The notes under the pieces: model-generated
Told to the model about the DNA's origin: nothing
The model's input: only the letters and a program-made list of their open reading frames with translations
Databases searched by the model: none
NCBI RefSeq assembly: GCF_003634095.1
Contig: NZ_RBIR01000001.1
Coordinates: forward strand, 310,001 to 374,000
Direction: 5' to 3'
DNA: 64,000 bases
Source: Arthrobacter oryzae
Lineage (GTDB): Bacteria > Actinomycetota > Actinomycetes > Actinomycetales > Micrococcaceae
Position numbers and translations under genes: made by a program
Shown: positions 1 through 9,465 of the stretch, piece by piece
How the letters are laid out: each line of letters opens with the position of its first letter
Numbering within the stretch: the first letter of the stretch is position 1

Positions 1-1
1 G

Positions 2-223
2 GCGCTGATCGGCCGCCGGGAGCGCCTGATCAGAATCGCCGGCACCCTGAAGGCGGACAGTGCGGAAGTGCGTGCGCCGGGCCGCGTGGAGCGCGTGATC
101 GAACACGTCAGGGCCACCGCGGAGAGGAAAGACATCGACCCCGAGATCGTCGAGAAGACCTACCGCGCCATGGTGGAGGCTTTCACCGCCCTGGAACTCG
201 AAGTATACAAAGCCGGCAGCTAA
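2..223 (+). CDS. Chorismate mutase (AroQ type II), 3' part
   Basis: Only the last 73 codons are inside the window; the start lies upstream. The visible protein is helical, begins ALIGRRERLIRIAG and ends MVEAFTALELEVYKAGS, which is the pattern of the small all-helical AroQ chorismate mutase fold (chorismate to prephenate, the first step toward Phe and Tyr). The related isochorismate pyruvate-lyase (PchB) has the same fold and cannot be excluded from a fragment. The TAA stop at 221-223 sits in the loop of a hairpin that probably ends the transcript. The neighbouring gene converges on it from the other strand. Confidence 0.72.
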   Translation, partial: ALIGRRERLIRIAGTLKADSAEVRAPGRVERVIEHVRATAERKDIDPEIVEKTYRAMVEAFTALELEVYKAGS

Positions 224-238
224 GGCTCCCTGCCGGCT
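211..238 (+). terminator. Hairpin overlapping the chorismate mutase stop
   Basis: A perfect 9-bp stem, AGCCGGCAG at 211-219 against CTGCCGGCT at 230-238, encloses a 10-nt loop containing the TAA stop. It lies between two convergent genes and could serve both strands. There is no T-tract, as is common for actinobacterial terminators. Confidence 0.5.
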
Positions 239-281
239 AAGACCCGCGGACCTTGGTCGCCGCCGGGCCCGCCCCTGGGGG

Positions 282-668
282 TTAGAGGGACTCTTCCACA
301 GGCACGTTGGCCTGGTACTCGCGGCCGTCGGCGTCGCTGAACGCCGTCATGAGATGCCCCTTCGGCAGACCGAGCACGGTCGTGAGCGGGAAGCGGCCGG
401 TAATGGTGTTGCCCGAGTGCTCGACGCCCTTGAGATCGAAATTTTCCTCGGTGCCGTCATGGCTGAAGCAGTAGAAAGACACAGCCTCGCCGTTCATGAA
501 CTCGATCCCCATTCTGCGCTGATGGGAATAGTCCGGGGTAGCGGCCAGGAGCCCCACCACGTAGGCACCCTGGCCGGGAATGTTTCCGTCTATATCAAAA
601 GTCGCCACCAAGATTGAATCTTTGGCGGCGATGCTTACGTGCTTCAGGAGTGCGTTGTGGGAGCTCAT
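282..668 (-). CDS. Conserved-looking hypothetical protein, 128 aa
   Basis: I do not recognise this protein. It starts with ATG at 668, with AGGATTGAG just upstream as a plausible ribosome-binding site. It has no signal peptide or membrane segment and reads as a small soluble, beta-rich protein (DSILVATFDIDGN, RMGIEFMNGEAVSFYCF). Codon use looks like that of its neighbours, and no better open frame overlaps it. It converges with the chorismate mutase gene and diverges from the LexA-controlled dnaE2 unit. No function can be assigned from the sequence. Confidence 0.62.
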   Translation of the reverse strand: MSSHNALLKHVSIAAKDSILVATFDIDGNIPGQGAYVVGLLAATPDYSHQRRMGIEFMNGEAVSFYCFSHDGTEENFDLKGVEHSGNTITGRFPLTTVLGLPKGHLMTAFSDADGREYQANVPVEESL

Positions 669-749
669 GGCTCAATCCTGCTACCTGCACCTGCGTCCGT
701 CCACCCCTGATCTGGGTTTTGTCGCCTCTCCGACGTAGACTGGTTTTAT

Positions 750-765
750 TCGAATATATGTTCGA
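750..765. promoter_or_regulatory. LexA (SOS) box 1 upstream of the dnaE2 unit
   Basis: The sequence TCGAATATATGTTCGA matches the actinobacterial and Bacillus-type LexA consensus TCGAAC-N4-GTTCGA at 11 of 12 defined positions. It lies about 80 bp before the DUF6504-like gene that leads into dnaE2, a gene family known to be DNA-damage inducible. Confidence 0.75.
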
Positions 766-774
766 ATTTTGGGT

Positions 775-790
775 GTGAACATAAGTTCTC
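775..790. promoter_or_regulatory. Weaker LexA-box-like dyad 2
   Basis: GTGAACATAAGTTCTC contains a perfect GAAC-N4-GTTC dyad and matches 8 of 12 consensus positions. Its centre is 25 bp from that of box 1, so two LexA dimers could bind next to each other. On its own it would be weak evidence. Confidence 0.45.
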
Positions 791-846
791 AACAGGGAAT
801 GCCGGCAAGCGACGGGCTGGTGGCATGCGGACGCGCGGGAGGCAGT

Positions 847-1185
847 ATGGGGATGTTTAGCGAGTCCGTGGAGGTCGCCTGCACTCCGTCCGGGCTGCCC
901 CTGCGCCTTCACTGGGCGGGCCGGCAGTACACGGTGTGCGCGGAACCGGTCCGCTGGTATGAACGCCGCCAGTGGTGGACGGAGGAAAGCCGGGCGCCGC
1001 TCGGGAGCGGCCCGGGCCTGGTGGACCATGAGATCTGGCGGATTCAGGTGCGTGCCGCCGGGCAGGACGCGGCGGACCACACGGTCCTCACCCTTGACCT
1101 GAGCCGGCACGTCGGCAGCGGCCGCTGGCGGCTGGTGAGGATCCACGACGCCCTGCAGCCCCTCCGGAAGACCGGAACAGCATGA
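847..1185 (+). CDS. DUF6504-like protein preceding dnaE2
   Basis: This 112-residue protein (MGMFSESVEVAC...) resembles the small DUF6504 family that accompanies translesion-synthesis genes in actinobacteria; its biochemical role is unknown to me. It contains a tryptophan-rich core (WAGRQY, RWYERRQWWTEE) and a C-terminal RWRLVRIHD stretch. GGGAGG at 837-842 precedes the ATG at 847; a second ATG at 853 is almost equally placed. The frame stays open upstream to a TTG at 769, but that segment overlaps the LexA boxes and is rejected. The stop overlaps the dnaE2 start (ATGA), so the two are translationally coupled and share the LexA boxes. Confidence 0.7.
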   Translation: MGMFSESVEVACTPSGLPLRLHWAGRQYTVCAEPVRWYERRQWWTEESRAPLGSGPGLVDHEIWRIQVRAAGQDAADHTVLTLDLSRHVGSGRWRLVRIHDALQPLRKTGTA

Positions 1186-4100
1186 ACTTCACCCACCTGC
1201 ACGTCTCCACCGCCTTCAGCGCCCACTATGGCGTCTCCTGGCCGGAGGAACTGGCGGCGGCCGCGGCCGCCGACGGTGCCACCGCACTGGCCTGCACAGA
1301 CCGTGACGGGCTGTACGGCACCGTCAAACACCTGAAGGCGTGCATGGCCGCCGGGCTGGATGCGATCGTCGGGGTGGAGCTTGCGGTCTTTGACGACGAC
1401 GGCGACCTCCGCACCCAGCTCGGGGGACGCGTGGTCGTGCTGGCGCACGGACACAACAATGGCGCCGGCTACCGGGCGCTGTGCCGGCTGATCTCCGACG
1501 CCCACGCCCGCACCACGGGCAAGGCGCAGGGAGCGGTGCCGGTGGCCGTCACCCGGGCCGAGTTGGCCTCCCGCACGCTGCACCCGGAAACCCTCCAGCC
1601 GGTCCTGACGGTGCTGATCGGCCCTGATTCCGACGTCGGGCGTGCCATGGGCGGCCGGCGGTACCTGCGGCCCCGCACCCTGTTCAAACGCTGGCTGGAT
1701 GCCATGCCGCCCGGAACGCTGGCAGCAGAGGTGGTATCCCAGCTCAGCCCGCCGGGGGAGCCGCTGAGCACCGCCCATGCGGTGCGCATGCTCAAACTCG
1801 CCGCAGAACACGGTGTGCCCGCCGTGCTGACCAACGCCGTCCGGTATGTCGCCGAGGACGGCGCAGCCACCGCCGATGTCCTGGACTCGGCCCGCACCCT
1901 CAAATCCCTCCACGAGCTCTCCGCCGCCCCGCTGCTGCAGCCCAACGGGCAGGGCTGGCTCAAATCGGCGTCCCGGATGCTGCAACTGGGCAAGGAGATC
2001 ATCCACGCCGCCGGGTACGGCACGGCAGACCTCAAGCGGCTCCTCGCCCAGACCGAGGCGCTCGCGGACCGTTGCCGCATGGATCCGGTGGCAGACATGG
2101 GCTGGAAACAGCCCGTTGTCCCGGAAGCGTCCGTGATCGGAATCGACGGGGACGCGCTCGCAGAGTTGACCTTGCGCTGTGAGGCCGGCATCGGCCGCCG
2201 GTTCCCGGGAATCTCCGGGGAACGGGAACAGCAGATGCGGAACCGGCTGGAGCACGAGCTAAGGATCATCGACTCGCTGGGCTTCGCCTCCTACTTCCTG
2301 ACCGTCGCCGAGGTCTCCCGGATGATCCTTGCCATGGGCGTCCGGGCGGCCGCCCGCGGTTCGGGCGCCTCCAGCCTGGTCAACTACCTGATCGACGTCA
2401 GCCAGGTGAACCCGCTCCAGCACGACCTCATCTTCGAACGCTTCCTCTCCCGTGACCGCGCCACCCTCCCGGATATTGACATCGACGTCGAAAGCGCCGA
2501 ACGGCACAACGTCTACCGGAAGATCTTTGAGCGCTTCGGAGCCGAACGCGTCACGCTGATGAGCATGCAAAACGGCTACCGCGCTCGCGGTGCCGTGCGT
2601 GACGCCGGCATGGCCCTGGGGATGGACGACGGCGAGATCGGGGAAATCGCCAAGCAGCTGTGGCGGTTCTCGGCCCGGCACTTCCGCGAAGCCCTCGTGG
2701 AGAAACCCGAGCTGAAGGAATTCGCGGACCGGGTGGATCAGCGCGGCTTCGGCGAAAACCAGCAGCTGGACCTGCTGGTGGACCTCACGGAACGGCTGGA
2801 CCGGCTGCCCCGCCACATTTCCATGCACCCGTGCGGCGTCATCCTCGGCGACGCCACCCTGCTTGACCGCACCCCCGTACAGCCCAGCGGCCTGGGCCTG
2901 CCCATGAGCCAGTTCGACAAACACGACATGGACCCCATGGGCATGCTCAAACTCGATGTCCTTGGCGTCCGGATGCAAAGCGCCATGGCCTTCGCTGTCA
3001 GGGAGGTCATCCGGCTTCACCCTTCCAAGGCCGAGGTGGTGGCCGCCGGCGCGCACCCGGCCGGCCCGGACGGGGCGGGCCCGGATTACATCGCCGAGGA
3101 CGGGCACATCGACCTCAATGCTGTCCCGCTGGATGACGAACCCACCTTTGAACTGATCCGCAGCACCCACACCCTGGGCTGCTTCCAGATCGAATCCCCG
3201 GGCCAGCGCGAACTGATAGGCAAGATGGCGCCCCGGGAATTCAACGACCTCATTATCGACATCTCGCTGTTCCGCCCCGGCCCGATGAAATCGGACATGG
3301 TCCGGCCCTTCCTGGAGCACCGGCACGGATTCGCCCCCGAGGTCTACCCGCACCCGGACCTCAAGCCGGTCCTGAAGGAGACCCACGGGGTCACGGTTTT
3401 TCACGAACAAATCCTCAAGACCTTCGACGTCATGACCGGGTGCGGGCTGGCGCGCGCCGACGAATTCCGCCGGGCGCTGGGCAACGAGGTTCTGGAAGCG
3501 CAGGTGGAGGAGTTCTTCCGGAAGGAGGCACGGGCCCGGCATTACAGTCCCGAGGTGGTGGACAAGGTCTGGGGCACGCTGAAGGCCTTTGGCAGCTTCG
3601 GGTTCTGCAAGGCCCACGGCGCCGCCTTCGCCGTGCCCACCTACCAGTCTGCCTGGCTCAAGGCGCACCACCCCGAGGCGTTCCTCGCCGGGCTCTGGGA
3701 GCACGACCCCGGCATGTACCCCAAGCGCCTGCTCGTCGCCGAGGCCCGCCGGCTGGGCATCCCCATCCTTGCCCTCGACATCAACCGGAGCCAGGCGGAA
3801 TACCGGGTGGAGCGGGTGGAATCCGGGCCGGACCGGGGCAAACTGGGCATCCGGCTGAGCCTGAACGGCATCTTCGGCCTCTCCGGCGCCGAGCTGAAAC
3901 GGATTGTGGCCGGCCAGCCCTACGATTCCCTGGCGGACCTGCGCGCCCGGTCTCGGCTGAGCAGGCCGAGCATCCAGCGGCTGGCCCAGTTGGGCGCCTT
4001 CGATTCCCTGCACAGGGCATCCGGGGGAGCCGCCAACCGTGCGGACCTGGTCCAGCACCTGCAGAAGCTCCAAGCCCGGCCCCAGCGGAAAGGCATTGAG

Positions 4101-4694
4101 GTCATCGAGGGACAGCTGGCGTTGCCACTGGGGGACGTGGAGCTGAAGAACCTCAAGGCGGTGCTCCCCGCGCCCAGCATGGTGGACAACGTCCGGGCGG
4201 AGCTGGACCTCATGGCCGTGGACGTCAGCGAGCACCTCATGACCAGCCACCGTCCGTTGCTTGACCGGCTGGGCGTCACCACGGCGGACAGGCTGCTGGG
4301 GCTGCGCAACGGCACCGAAGTGCTCGTCGCCGGGGTCCGGGTGGCAACCCAGACCCCGCCCATGCGCGGCGGGAGGCGGGTGGTGTTCATCAGCGTCGAC
4401 GACGGCACCGGCTGTGTGGATTCGGTCTTCTTCCACGAGGCACAGGAGCAAGCCGGTTCCTTGCTCTTTGGCACCCGCCTGCTGCTGATCCGCGGCACCA
4501 CCCGCCGGACCGGGCCGCGGGGGATCAGTATCAGCGCCAACATGGCCTGGGACCTCAGCCGGCCGGAGACTCTGCCCTTCCCTGAAACGGCATCCGGGGG
4601 CGCCGGTCAGCACGAGCCCTGCCTGCCCGGCCCCCTGCCCGGCCCCTTGGACGGGATTAGCAGGAACTTCGCCATCACCGGGCTGGGCGGCTGA
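1182..4694 (+). CDS. dnaE2: Error-prone DNA polymerase III alpha subunit DnaE2 (ImuC)
   Basis: This 1170-residue C-family polymerase carries out translesion synthesis during damage-induced mutagenesis. It has an N-terminal PHP domain (HLHVSTAFSAHYG near residue 5), the catalytic PDIDID aspartates at about 430-435, a third aspartate in KLDVLG near 592, thumb and HhH regions, and a C-terminal OB-fold from about 1045 to 1100. The opening and the shorter length relative to replicative DnaE1 (about 1180 with a longer C-terminus) favour DnaE2. It overlaps the DUF6504-like gene by 4 nt and is probably under LexA control. The partners ImuA' and ImuB are not next to it here. Confidence 0.93.
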   Translation: MNFTHLHVSTAFSAHYGVSWPEELAAAAAADGATALACTDRDGLYGTVKHLKACMAAGLDAIVGVELAVFDDDGDLRTQLGGRVVVLAHGHNNGAGYRALCRLISDAHARTTGKAQGAVPVAVTRAELASRTLHPETLQPVLTVLIGPDSDVGRAMGGRRYLRPRTLFKRWLDAMPPGTLAAEVVSQLSPPGEPLSTAHAVRMLKLAAEHGVPAVLTNAVRYVAEDGAATADVLDSARTLKSLHELSAAPLLQPNGQGWLKSASRMLQLGKEIIHAAGYGTADLKRLLAQTEALADRCRMDPVADMGWKQPVVPEASVIGIDGDALAELTLRCEAGIGRRFPGISGEREQQMRNRLEHELRIIDSLGFASYFLTVAEVSRMILAMGVRAAARGSGASSLVNYLIDVSQVNPLQHDLIFERFLSRDRATLPDIDIDVESAERHNVYRKIFERFGAERVTLMSMQNGYRARGAVRDAGMALGMDDGEIGEIAKQLWRFSARHFREALVEKPELKEFADRVDQRGFGENQQLDLLVDLTERLDRLPRHISMHPCGVILGDATLLDRTPVQPSGLGLPMSQFDKHDMDPMGMLKLDVLGVRMQSAMAFAVREVIRLHPSKAEVVAAGAHPAGPDGAGPDYIAEDGHIDLNAVPLDDEPTFELIRSTHTLGCFQIESPGQRELIGKMAPREFNDLIIDISLFRPGPMKSDMVRPFLEHRHGFAPEVYPHPDLKPVLKETHGVTVFHEQILKTFDVMTGCGLARADEFRRALGNEVLEAQVEEFFRKEARARHYSPEVVDKVWGTLKAFGSFGFCKAHGAAFAVPTYQSAWLKAHHPEAFLAGLWEHDPGMYPKRLLVAEARRLGIPILALDINRSQAEYRVERVESGPDRGKLGIRLSLNGIFGLSGAELKRIVAGQPYDSLADLRARSRLSRPSIQRLAQLGAFDSLHRASGGAANRADLVQHLQKLQARPQRKGIEVIEGQLALPLGDVELKNLKAVLPAPSMVDNVRAELDLMAVDVSEHLMTSHRPLLDRLGVTTADRLLGLRNGTEVLVAGVRVATQTPPMRGGRRVVFISVDDGTGCVDSVFFHEAQEQAGSLLFGTRLLLIRGTTRRTGPRGISISANMAWDLSRPETLPFPETASGGAGQHEPCLPGPLPGPLDGISRNFAITGLGG

Positions 4695-4743
4695 CCCTGT
4701 CCCGGGCGCGGCCGGCGCTGCGTTGCGGCCGGGCCGTGGCGCG

Positions 4744-4773
4744 TTGGTTGGCCTCCGGAGAAACCGATAGCAT
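4744..4773 (+). promoter_or_regulatory. Possible thrS promoter
   Basis: TTGGTT at 4744-4749 and TAGCAT at 4768-4773 are 18 bp apart in the 147-bp gap after dnaE2. The fit is modest, and the placement gives an untranslated leader of about 60 nt before thrS. I see no T-box sequence in this leader. Confidence 0.3.
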
Positions 4774-4841
4774 GGACGAGGCTGGCTGTGGTCCCCGTAC
4801 GCCACAAGCTACGAAGCCTTAACTTTGAATAGGAGACACCC

Positions 4842-6851
4842 GTGTCAGATGCCCAGCAGATCACCCTTCTCGTCGACGGCGAAGAGACCAAGGTGACTAC
4901 CGGGACCACCGGCGCGGAACTCTTCTTTGAGCGCCGCGACGTCGTTGTGGCCCGCGTCAACGGCGAGTTGAAGGACCTGGACCAGCCCCTCCCCGAGGAC
5001 GCCACGGTGGAGGGCGTCACCATCGATTCCCCGGACGGGCTCAACGTCCTGCGCCACTCCACCGCCCACGTCATGGCCCAGGCCGTGCAGCAGCTGCGCC
5101 CCGACGCGAAGCTCGGCATCGGGCCCTACATCACGGACGGCTTCTACTTCGACTTCGACGTCGCGGAACCCTTCACACCGGAAGATCTCCGCCAGCTCGA
5201 AAAGATGATGCAGAAGATCATCAACCAGAACCAGAAGTTCGTGCGCCGGGTGGTCGCCGAAGACGAGGCCCGCGCTGCAATGAAGGACGAGCCCTACAAG
5301 CTCGAACTCCTGGGCAAGAAGAACGCCGCCGCCGAGGCCGGCGAGGGCGTTAGCGTCGAAGTGGGCGCCGGCGACATCACCATTTACGACAACGTGGACC
5401 GCAAGAGCGGGGACAGCGTCTGGTGCGATCTGTGCCGCGGCCCGCACCTGCCGAACACCAAGCTGATCTCCAACGCCTTCGCGCTGACCCGGTCCTCGGC
5501 AGCCTACTGGCTGGGAAACCAGAACAACCAGCAGCTGCAGCGCATCTACGGCACCGCGTGGCCCACGAAGGACGCGCTCAAGGCCTACCAGGAGCGCATC
5601 GCCGAGGCCGAGCGCCGCGACCACCGCAAGCTCGGCGCCGAACTGGACCTGTTCTCCTTCCCGGACGAGCTCGGCTCCGGCCTGCCGGTGTTCCACCCCA
5701 AGGGCGGCATCATCCGCAAGGCCATGGAGGACTACTCACGGCAGCGCCACGTTGATGCCGGCTACGAGTTCGTCTACACCCCGCACATCACCAAGGGTCA
5801 CCTGTACGAGGTTTCCGGCCACCTGGACTGGTACCGCGAGGGCATGTTCCCGGCGATGCACATCGACGCGGAACTCAATGAGGACGGCACGGTCCGCAAG
5901 CCCGGCCAGGACTACTACCTCAAACCGATGAACTGCCCCATGCACAACCTGATCTTCCGGTCCCGCGGCCGGTCCTACCGCGAACTGCCGCTGCGGCTCT
6001 TCGAATTCGGCTCGGTCTACCGCTACGAGAAGTCCGGCGTGGTGCACGGGCTGACCCGCGTCCGGGGCATGACCCAGGACGACGCCCACATCTACTGCAC
6101 CCGCGAGCAGATGAAGGACGAGCTCACCACCACGCTGAACTTCGTCCTCGGCCTGCTCAAGGACTACGGCCTGGACGACTTCTACCTCGAGCTCTCCACC
6201 AAGAACCCGGACAAGTTTGTAGGCGACGACGCCGTGTGGGAGGAGGCCACCCGCACCCTGGCCGAGGTGGCCGAAGCTTCCGGGTTGGAGCTCGTCCCGG
6301 ATCCGGGCGGAGCCGCGTTCTATGGCCCCAAGATTTCGGTCCAGGTCAAGGACGCGCTCGGCCGCACCTGGCAGATGTCCACCATCCAGCTGGACTTCAA
6401 CCTGCCCGAGCGCTTCGAGCTCGAGTTCCAGGCCGCCGACGGCACCCGCCAGCGGCCGGTGATGATCCACCGCGCCCTGTTCGGTTCCGTGGAGCGGTTC
6501 ATGGGTGTGCTGACCGAACACTACGCCGGCGCGTTCCCCGCCTGGCTGGCGCCCGTGCAGGTGGTGGGTATCCCGGTGGCGGAGGCCTTCAACGACTACA
6601 TGTTCGACGTCGTGGGACAGCTCAAGGCCGCCGGCATCCGCGCCGAAGTGGACATCTCTTCGGACCGCTTCCCCAAGAAGATCCGCACGGCCAGCAAGGA
6701 CAAGATCCCGTTCGTGTTGATCGCCGGCGGTGACGACGCCGAGGCCGGCGCGGTTTCCTTCCGCTTCCGGGACGGCAGCCAGGACAACGGCGTGCCCGTC
6801 GCCGAGGCTGTCCAGCGGATCGTCGACGCCGTGCGCAACCGGACCAGCTAG
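4842..6851 (+). CDS. thrS: Threonine-tRNA ligase
   Basis: ThrRS of 669 aa charges tRNA-Thr. Domains in order: an N-terminal TGS domain (1-65), an editing domain with HSTAH near 72 and CDLCRGPH near 196, a class II catalytic core with the zinc ligands in MNCPMHN, DDAHIYC and MIHRALFGS, and a C-terminal anticodon-binding domain. The GTG start follows AGGAGA at 4831-4836. Length and motifs are full and normal. It heads a thrS-HIT-pgsA group with short gaps or overlaps, an arrangement also found in mycobacteria. Confidence 0.97.
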   Translation: MSDAQQITLLVDGEETKVTTGTTGAELFFERRDVVVARVNGELKDLDQPLPEDATVEGVTIDSPDGLNVLRHSTAHVMAQAVQQLRPDAKLGIGPYITDGFYFDFDVAEPFTPEDLRQLEKMMQKIINQNQKFVRRVVAEDEARAAMKDEPYKLELLGKKNAAAEAGEGVSVEVGAGDITIYDNVDRKSGDSVWCDLCRGPHLPNTKLISNAFALTRSSAAYWLGNQNNQQLQRIYGTAWPTKDALKAYQERIAEAERRDHRKLGAELDLFSFPDELGSGLPVFHPKGGIIRKAMEDYSRQRHVDAGYEFVYTPHITKGHLYEVSGHLDWYREGMFPAMHIDAELNEDGTVRKPGQDYYLKPMNCPMHNLIFRSRGRSYRELPLRLFEFGSVYRYEKSGVVHGLTRVRGMTQDDAHIYCTREQMKDELTTTLNFVLGLLKDYGLDDFYLELSTKNPDKFVGDDAVWEEATRTLAEVAEASGLELVPDPGGAAFYGPKISVQVKDALGRTWQMSTIQLDFNLPERFELEFQAADGTRQRPVMIHRALFGSVERFMGVLTEHYAGAFPAWLAPVQVVGIPVAEAFNDYMFDVVGQLKAAGIRAEVDISSDRFPKKIRTASKDKIPFVLIAGGDDAEAGAVSFRFRDGSQDNGVPVAEAVQRIVDAVRNRTS

Positions 6852-6870
6852 GCCAACGGAAGGGCAGTTC

Positions 6871-7491
6871 GTGCAGGAATCCACAGGGGCCGGGCCGGAG
6901 TATCCGGGCGACCACGCCGTGACGGACGACTTCGGCCTGGCCGGGGTCCCGGACGCTTTCCAGCGTCTGTGGACCCCGCACCGGATGGCGTACATCAAGG
7001 GGGGCCAGCACCAGTTCAAGGACCCCAATGACTGCCCGTTCTGTGCCGCGCCCGAGCGGGGGGACGAGGAATCCCTGATCGTGTACCGGGGACGCACGAG
7101 CTATGTGGTGCTGAACCTCTTCCCGTACAACCCCGGGCACCTGCTGATTTGCCCCTACCGGCACATCCCCGATTACACGGATCTCACGGTCGAGGAAACG
7201 GCGGAATTCGCCGAACTGACCCAGACCGCCATGCGGGTGCTGCGCAAGGTCGCCAACCCCACCGGTTTCAACCTCGGGATGAACCAGGGCGTCACCGGCG
7301 GGGCGGGCATTGCCGGACACCTGCACCAGCACGTTGTGCCGCGCTGGGGCGGGGACGGCAATTTCTTCCCCATCATTGCCCAGACCAAGGCGGTCACGCA
7401 GACCCTCGGCGAGGTCCGCCAGCAGGTGGCCGACGCCTGGCCGCAGGAAATTCCAGCGCGGCAGGACGCAGCCGGGGAGCAGGATGCTTAA
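6871..7491 (+). CDS. HIT-family hydrolase (AP4A phosphorylase-like)
   Basis: This is a 206-aa histidine-triad protein with the catalytic H-x-H-x-H in GHLHQHVVP at about residues 149-155 and a CPFC pair near 56. Family members hydrolyse or phosphorolyse nucleotide substrates. The M. tuberculosis protein at the same position (Rv2613c, beside thrS and pgsA) is a diadenosine tetraphosphate phosphorylase, so the same activity is likely here by synteny. The start chosen is GTG at 6871, with GGAAGGGCAG upstream; the frame is open further up into thrS, which is not used. Its end overlaps pgsA by 8 nt. Confidence 0.88.
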   Translation: MQESTGAGPEYPGDHAVTDDFGLAGVPDAFQRLWTPHRMAYIKGGQHQFKDPNDCPFCAAPERGDEESLIVYRGRTSYVVLNLFPYNPGHLLICPYRHIPDYTDLTVEETAEFAELTQTAMRVLRKVANPTGFNLGMNQGVTGGAGIAGHLHQHVVPRWGGDGNFFPIIAQTKAVTQTLGEVRQQVADAWPQEIPARQDAAGEQDA

Positions 7492-8122
7492 CCGGCACGC
7501 GCGCGGGTTCTTCACCGCCCTGTTTTCTCCGGTTGCCCGCTGGCTGTTGAAGATCGGCGTCTCTCCGGACGCGGTCACGATCGTCGGCACGCTCGGGGTG
7601 GTGGTCGGCGCCCTGGTCTTCTACCCGCTCGGGCAGCTGTTTTGGGGAACCGTCTTCATCACCGCCTTCATCTTCTCCGACGTCGTTGACGGCATCATGG
7701 CCCGGATGCAGCACCGCGGCGGACGGTGGGGCAACTTCCTGGACTCCACCCTGGACCGCGTTGCCGACGGCGCCTTGTTCGCCGGCGTCGCCGTCTGGTT
7801 CTTCACGGGCGGCACCAATCCGCCGATCGCCATCGCCGCCGTCGTCTGCCTCGTGCTGGGCATGGTTGTCTCCTACGCCCGGGCGAAGGCCGAGGCGCTC
7901 GGTTTCCAGGCCAACGTCGGCATCGCCGAGCGGGCCGAGCGCCTGGTGTCCGTGCTGGTGGTCACGGGTCTCACCGGACTGGGCCTGACCCCGGTCGTGC
8001 TGCTCGTAACGCTGTGCCTGCTCGCAACCGCGAGCCTGGTGACAGTGATCCAGCGGATCGCGACCGTCCACCGCCAGTCGCTGGAGGAACCTGACGGCAC
8101 CGCCTCCGAACGGGCTGCCTGA
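7484..8122 (+). CDS. pgsA: Phosphatidylinositol phosphate synthase-type CDP-alcohol phosphatidyltransferase
   Basis: This 212-aa integral membrane enzyme contains the full CDP-alcohol phosphotransferase signature D-G-x2-A-R-x8-G-x3-D-x3-D starting at DGIMAR near residue 69. It joins CDP-diacylglycerol to an alcohol; in actinobacteria at this locus the substrate is inositol-1-phosphate. ATG 7484 follows GGGGAGCAGG and lies inside the end of the HIT gene, so translation is coupled. In mycobacteria the next genes are patA and pimA; here they are absent and pdxS follows. The gap from 8123 to 8330 holds a possible -10 (TAGTAT at 8220) and no gene. Confidence 0.88.
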   Translation: MLNRHARGFFTALFSPVARWLLKIGVSPDAVTIVGTLGVVVGALVFYPLGQLFWGTVFITAFIFSDVVDGIMARMQHRGGRWGNFLDSTLDRVADGALFAGVAVWFFTGGTNPPIAIAAVVCLVLGMVVSYARAKAEALGFQANVGIAERAERLVSVLVVTGLTGLGLTPVVLLVTLCLLATASLVTVIQRIATVHRQSLEEPDGTASERAA

Positions 8123-8330
8123 CGGCGCCACGCGTCGCAACGGAGGCCGGGCCGAATGCCCGCCGCCAGGCGGGATTCGGTTGCTGTAACCAGAATTCTG
8201 CGGCGCCCCGGCCGGGGGCTAGTATTAGCTTTACCGGCCAATGGATCCGGTAATCCGGTGTGTGCGAGACACGGCATGAACGTGCTGTCCGCGCCCCGGC
8301 GAGGTCATCTATCTACCCATAGGGGTTTTT

Positions 8331-9257
8331 GTGTCTACACCTGATGTAAGCAGCGAAGCCGGCTCGTCCGCGAAGAACGTCACGGGCAGCAGCCGCGTCA
8401 AGCGCGGCATGGCGGAGATGCTCAAGGGCGGCGTCATCATGGACGTCGTCAACGCCGAGCAGGCCCGCATCGCCGAAGACGCCGGTGCCGTGGCCGTGAT
8501 GGCGCTGGAACGCGTTCCCGCCGATATCCGCGCCCAGGGCGGCGTGTCCCGCATGTCCGATCCCGACATGATCGACAAGATCATCGCCGCCGTATCCGTT
8601 CCGGTCATGGCCAAGGCCCGGATCGGCCACTTCGTCGAGGCGCAGGTCCTGCAGTCCCTCGGCGTTGACTACATCGACGAGTCCGAGGTCCTGACCCCGG
8701 CCGACTACACCAACCACATCGACAAGTGGAACTTCACCATTCCGTTCGTCTGCGGTGCAACCAACCTCGGTGAGGCCCTGCGCCGCATCAACGAAGGCGC
8801 GGCGATGATCCGCTCCAAGGGTGAGGCCGGCACCGGCGACGTCTCCAACGCCACCACGCACATGCGCCAGATCCGCGCCGAGATCAAGAAGCTCGCCAAC
8901 ATGGCCGAGGACGAGCTCTACGTCGCCGCCAAGGAACTGCAGGCACCGTACGAACTGGTCAAGGAAGTCGCCGCCACCGGTAAGCTCCCCGTGGTGCTGT
9001 TCACCGCCGGCGGCATCGCCACCCCGGCCGACGCCGCGATGATGATGCAGTTGGGCGCCGACGGCGTGTTCGTCGGCTCCGGCATCTTCAAGTCCGGCAA
9101 CCCGGCGCAGCGTGCCGCCGCCGTCGTGAAGGCCACCACCTTCTACGATGACCCGGACGAGATCGCCAAGGCCTCCCGCGGCCTGGGCGAGGCCATGGTC
9201 GGCATCAACGTCGACGAGATCCCGCAGCCGCACCGCCTGGCCGAGCGCGGCTGGTAA
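8331..9257 (+). CDS. pdxS: Pyridoxal 5'-phosphate synthase lyase subunit
   Basis: PdxS (308 aa) builds pyridoxal phosphate from ribose 5-phosphate, glyceraldehyde 3-phosphate and ammonia supplied by PdxT. The TIM barrel shows the expected landmarks: GGVIMDVVN near the start, [26 protein letters not shown], and the C-terminal [10 protein letters not shown] phosphate site. The GTG start follows AGGGG. The glutaminase partner pdxT is in this window, but about 8.7 kb downstream (17961) rather than adjacent. A strong bidirectional terminator follows. Confidence 0.96.
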   Translation: MSTPDVSSEAGSSAKNVTGSSRVKRGMAEMLKGGVIMDVVNAEQARIAEDAGAVAVMALERVPADIRAQGGVSRMSDPDMIDKIIAAVSVPVMAKARIGHFVEAQVLQSLGVDYIDESEVLTPADYTNHIDKWNFTIPFVCGATNLGEALRRINEGAAMIRSKGEAGTGDVSNATTHMRQIRAEIKKLANMAEDELYVAAKELQAPYELVKEVAATGKLPVVLFTAGGIATPADAAMMMQLGADGVFVGSGIFKSGNPAQRAAAVVKATTFYDDPDEIAKASRGLGEAMVGINVDEIPQPHRLAERGW

Positions 9258-9406
9258 CTCGCGTTGGGGGCGCCGGACGGCGCCGATCCTCTGCCGTTCG
9301 ACTGCTTCTCCACAGACTCGGCGCCGAGGCGCCTCGCCAATGGAGCCTCTGCACCCTCTCTTATTAAGCCAAGAGAGTTTGGCGCGATAGTCGCCAGCTG
9401 CTAACG

Positions 9407-9450
9407 ACGACGCCGGCCCGTCACCTTTCCAGGTGGCGGGCCGGCGTCGT
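9407..9450. terminator. Bidirectional terminator between pdxS and the M3 peptidase
   Basis: Two 19-nt arms (9407-9425 and 9432-9450) pair with a single T-G wobble around the loop TTTCCA. The hairpin lies between convergent genes and is one of the strongest in the window. Confidence 0.88.
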
Positions 9451-9465
9451 TTGCGGATTGGACGG

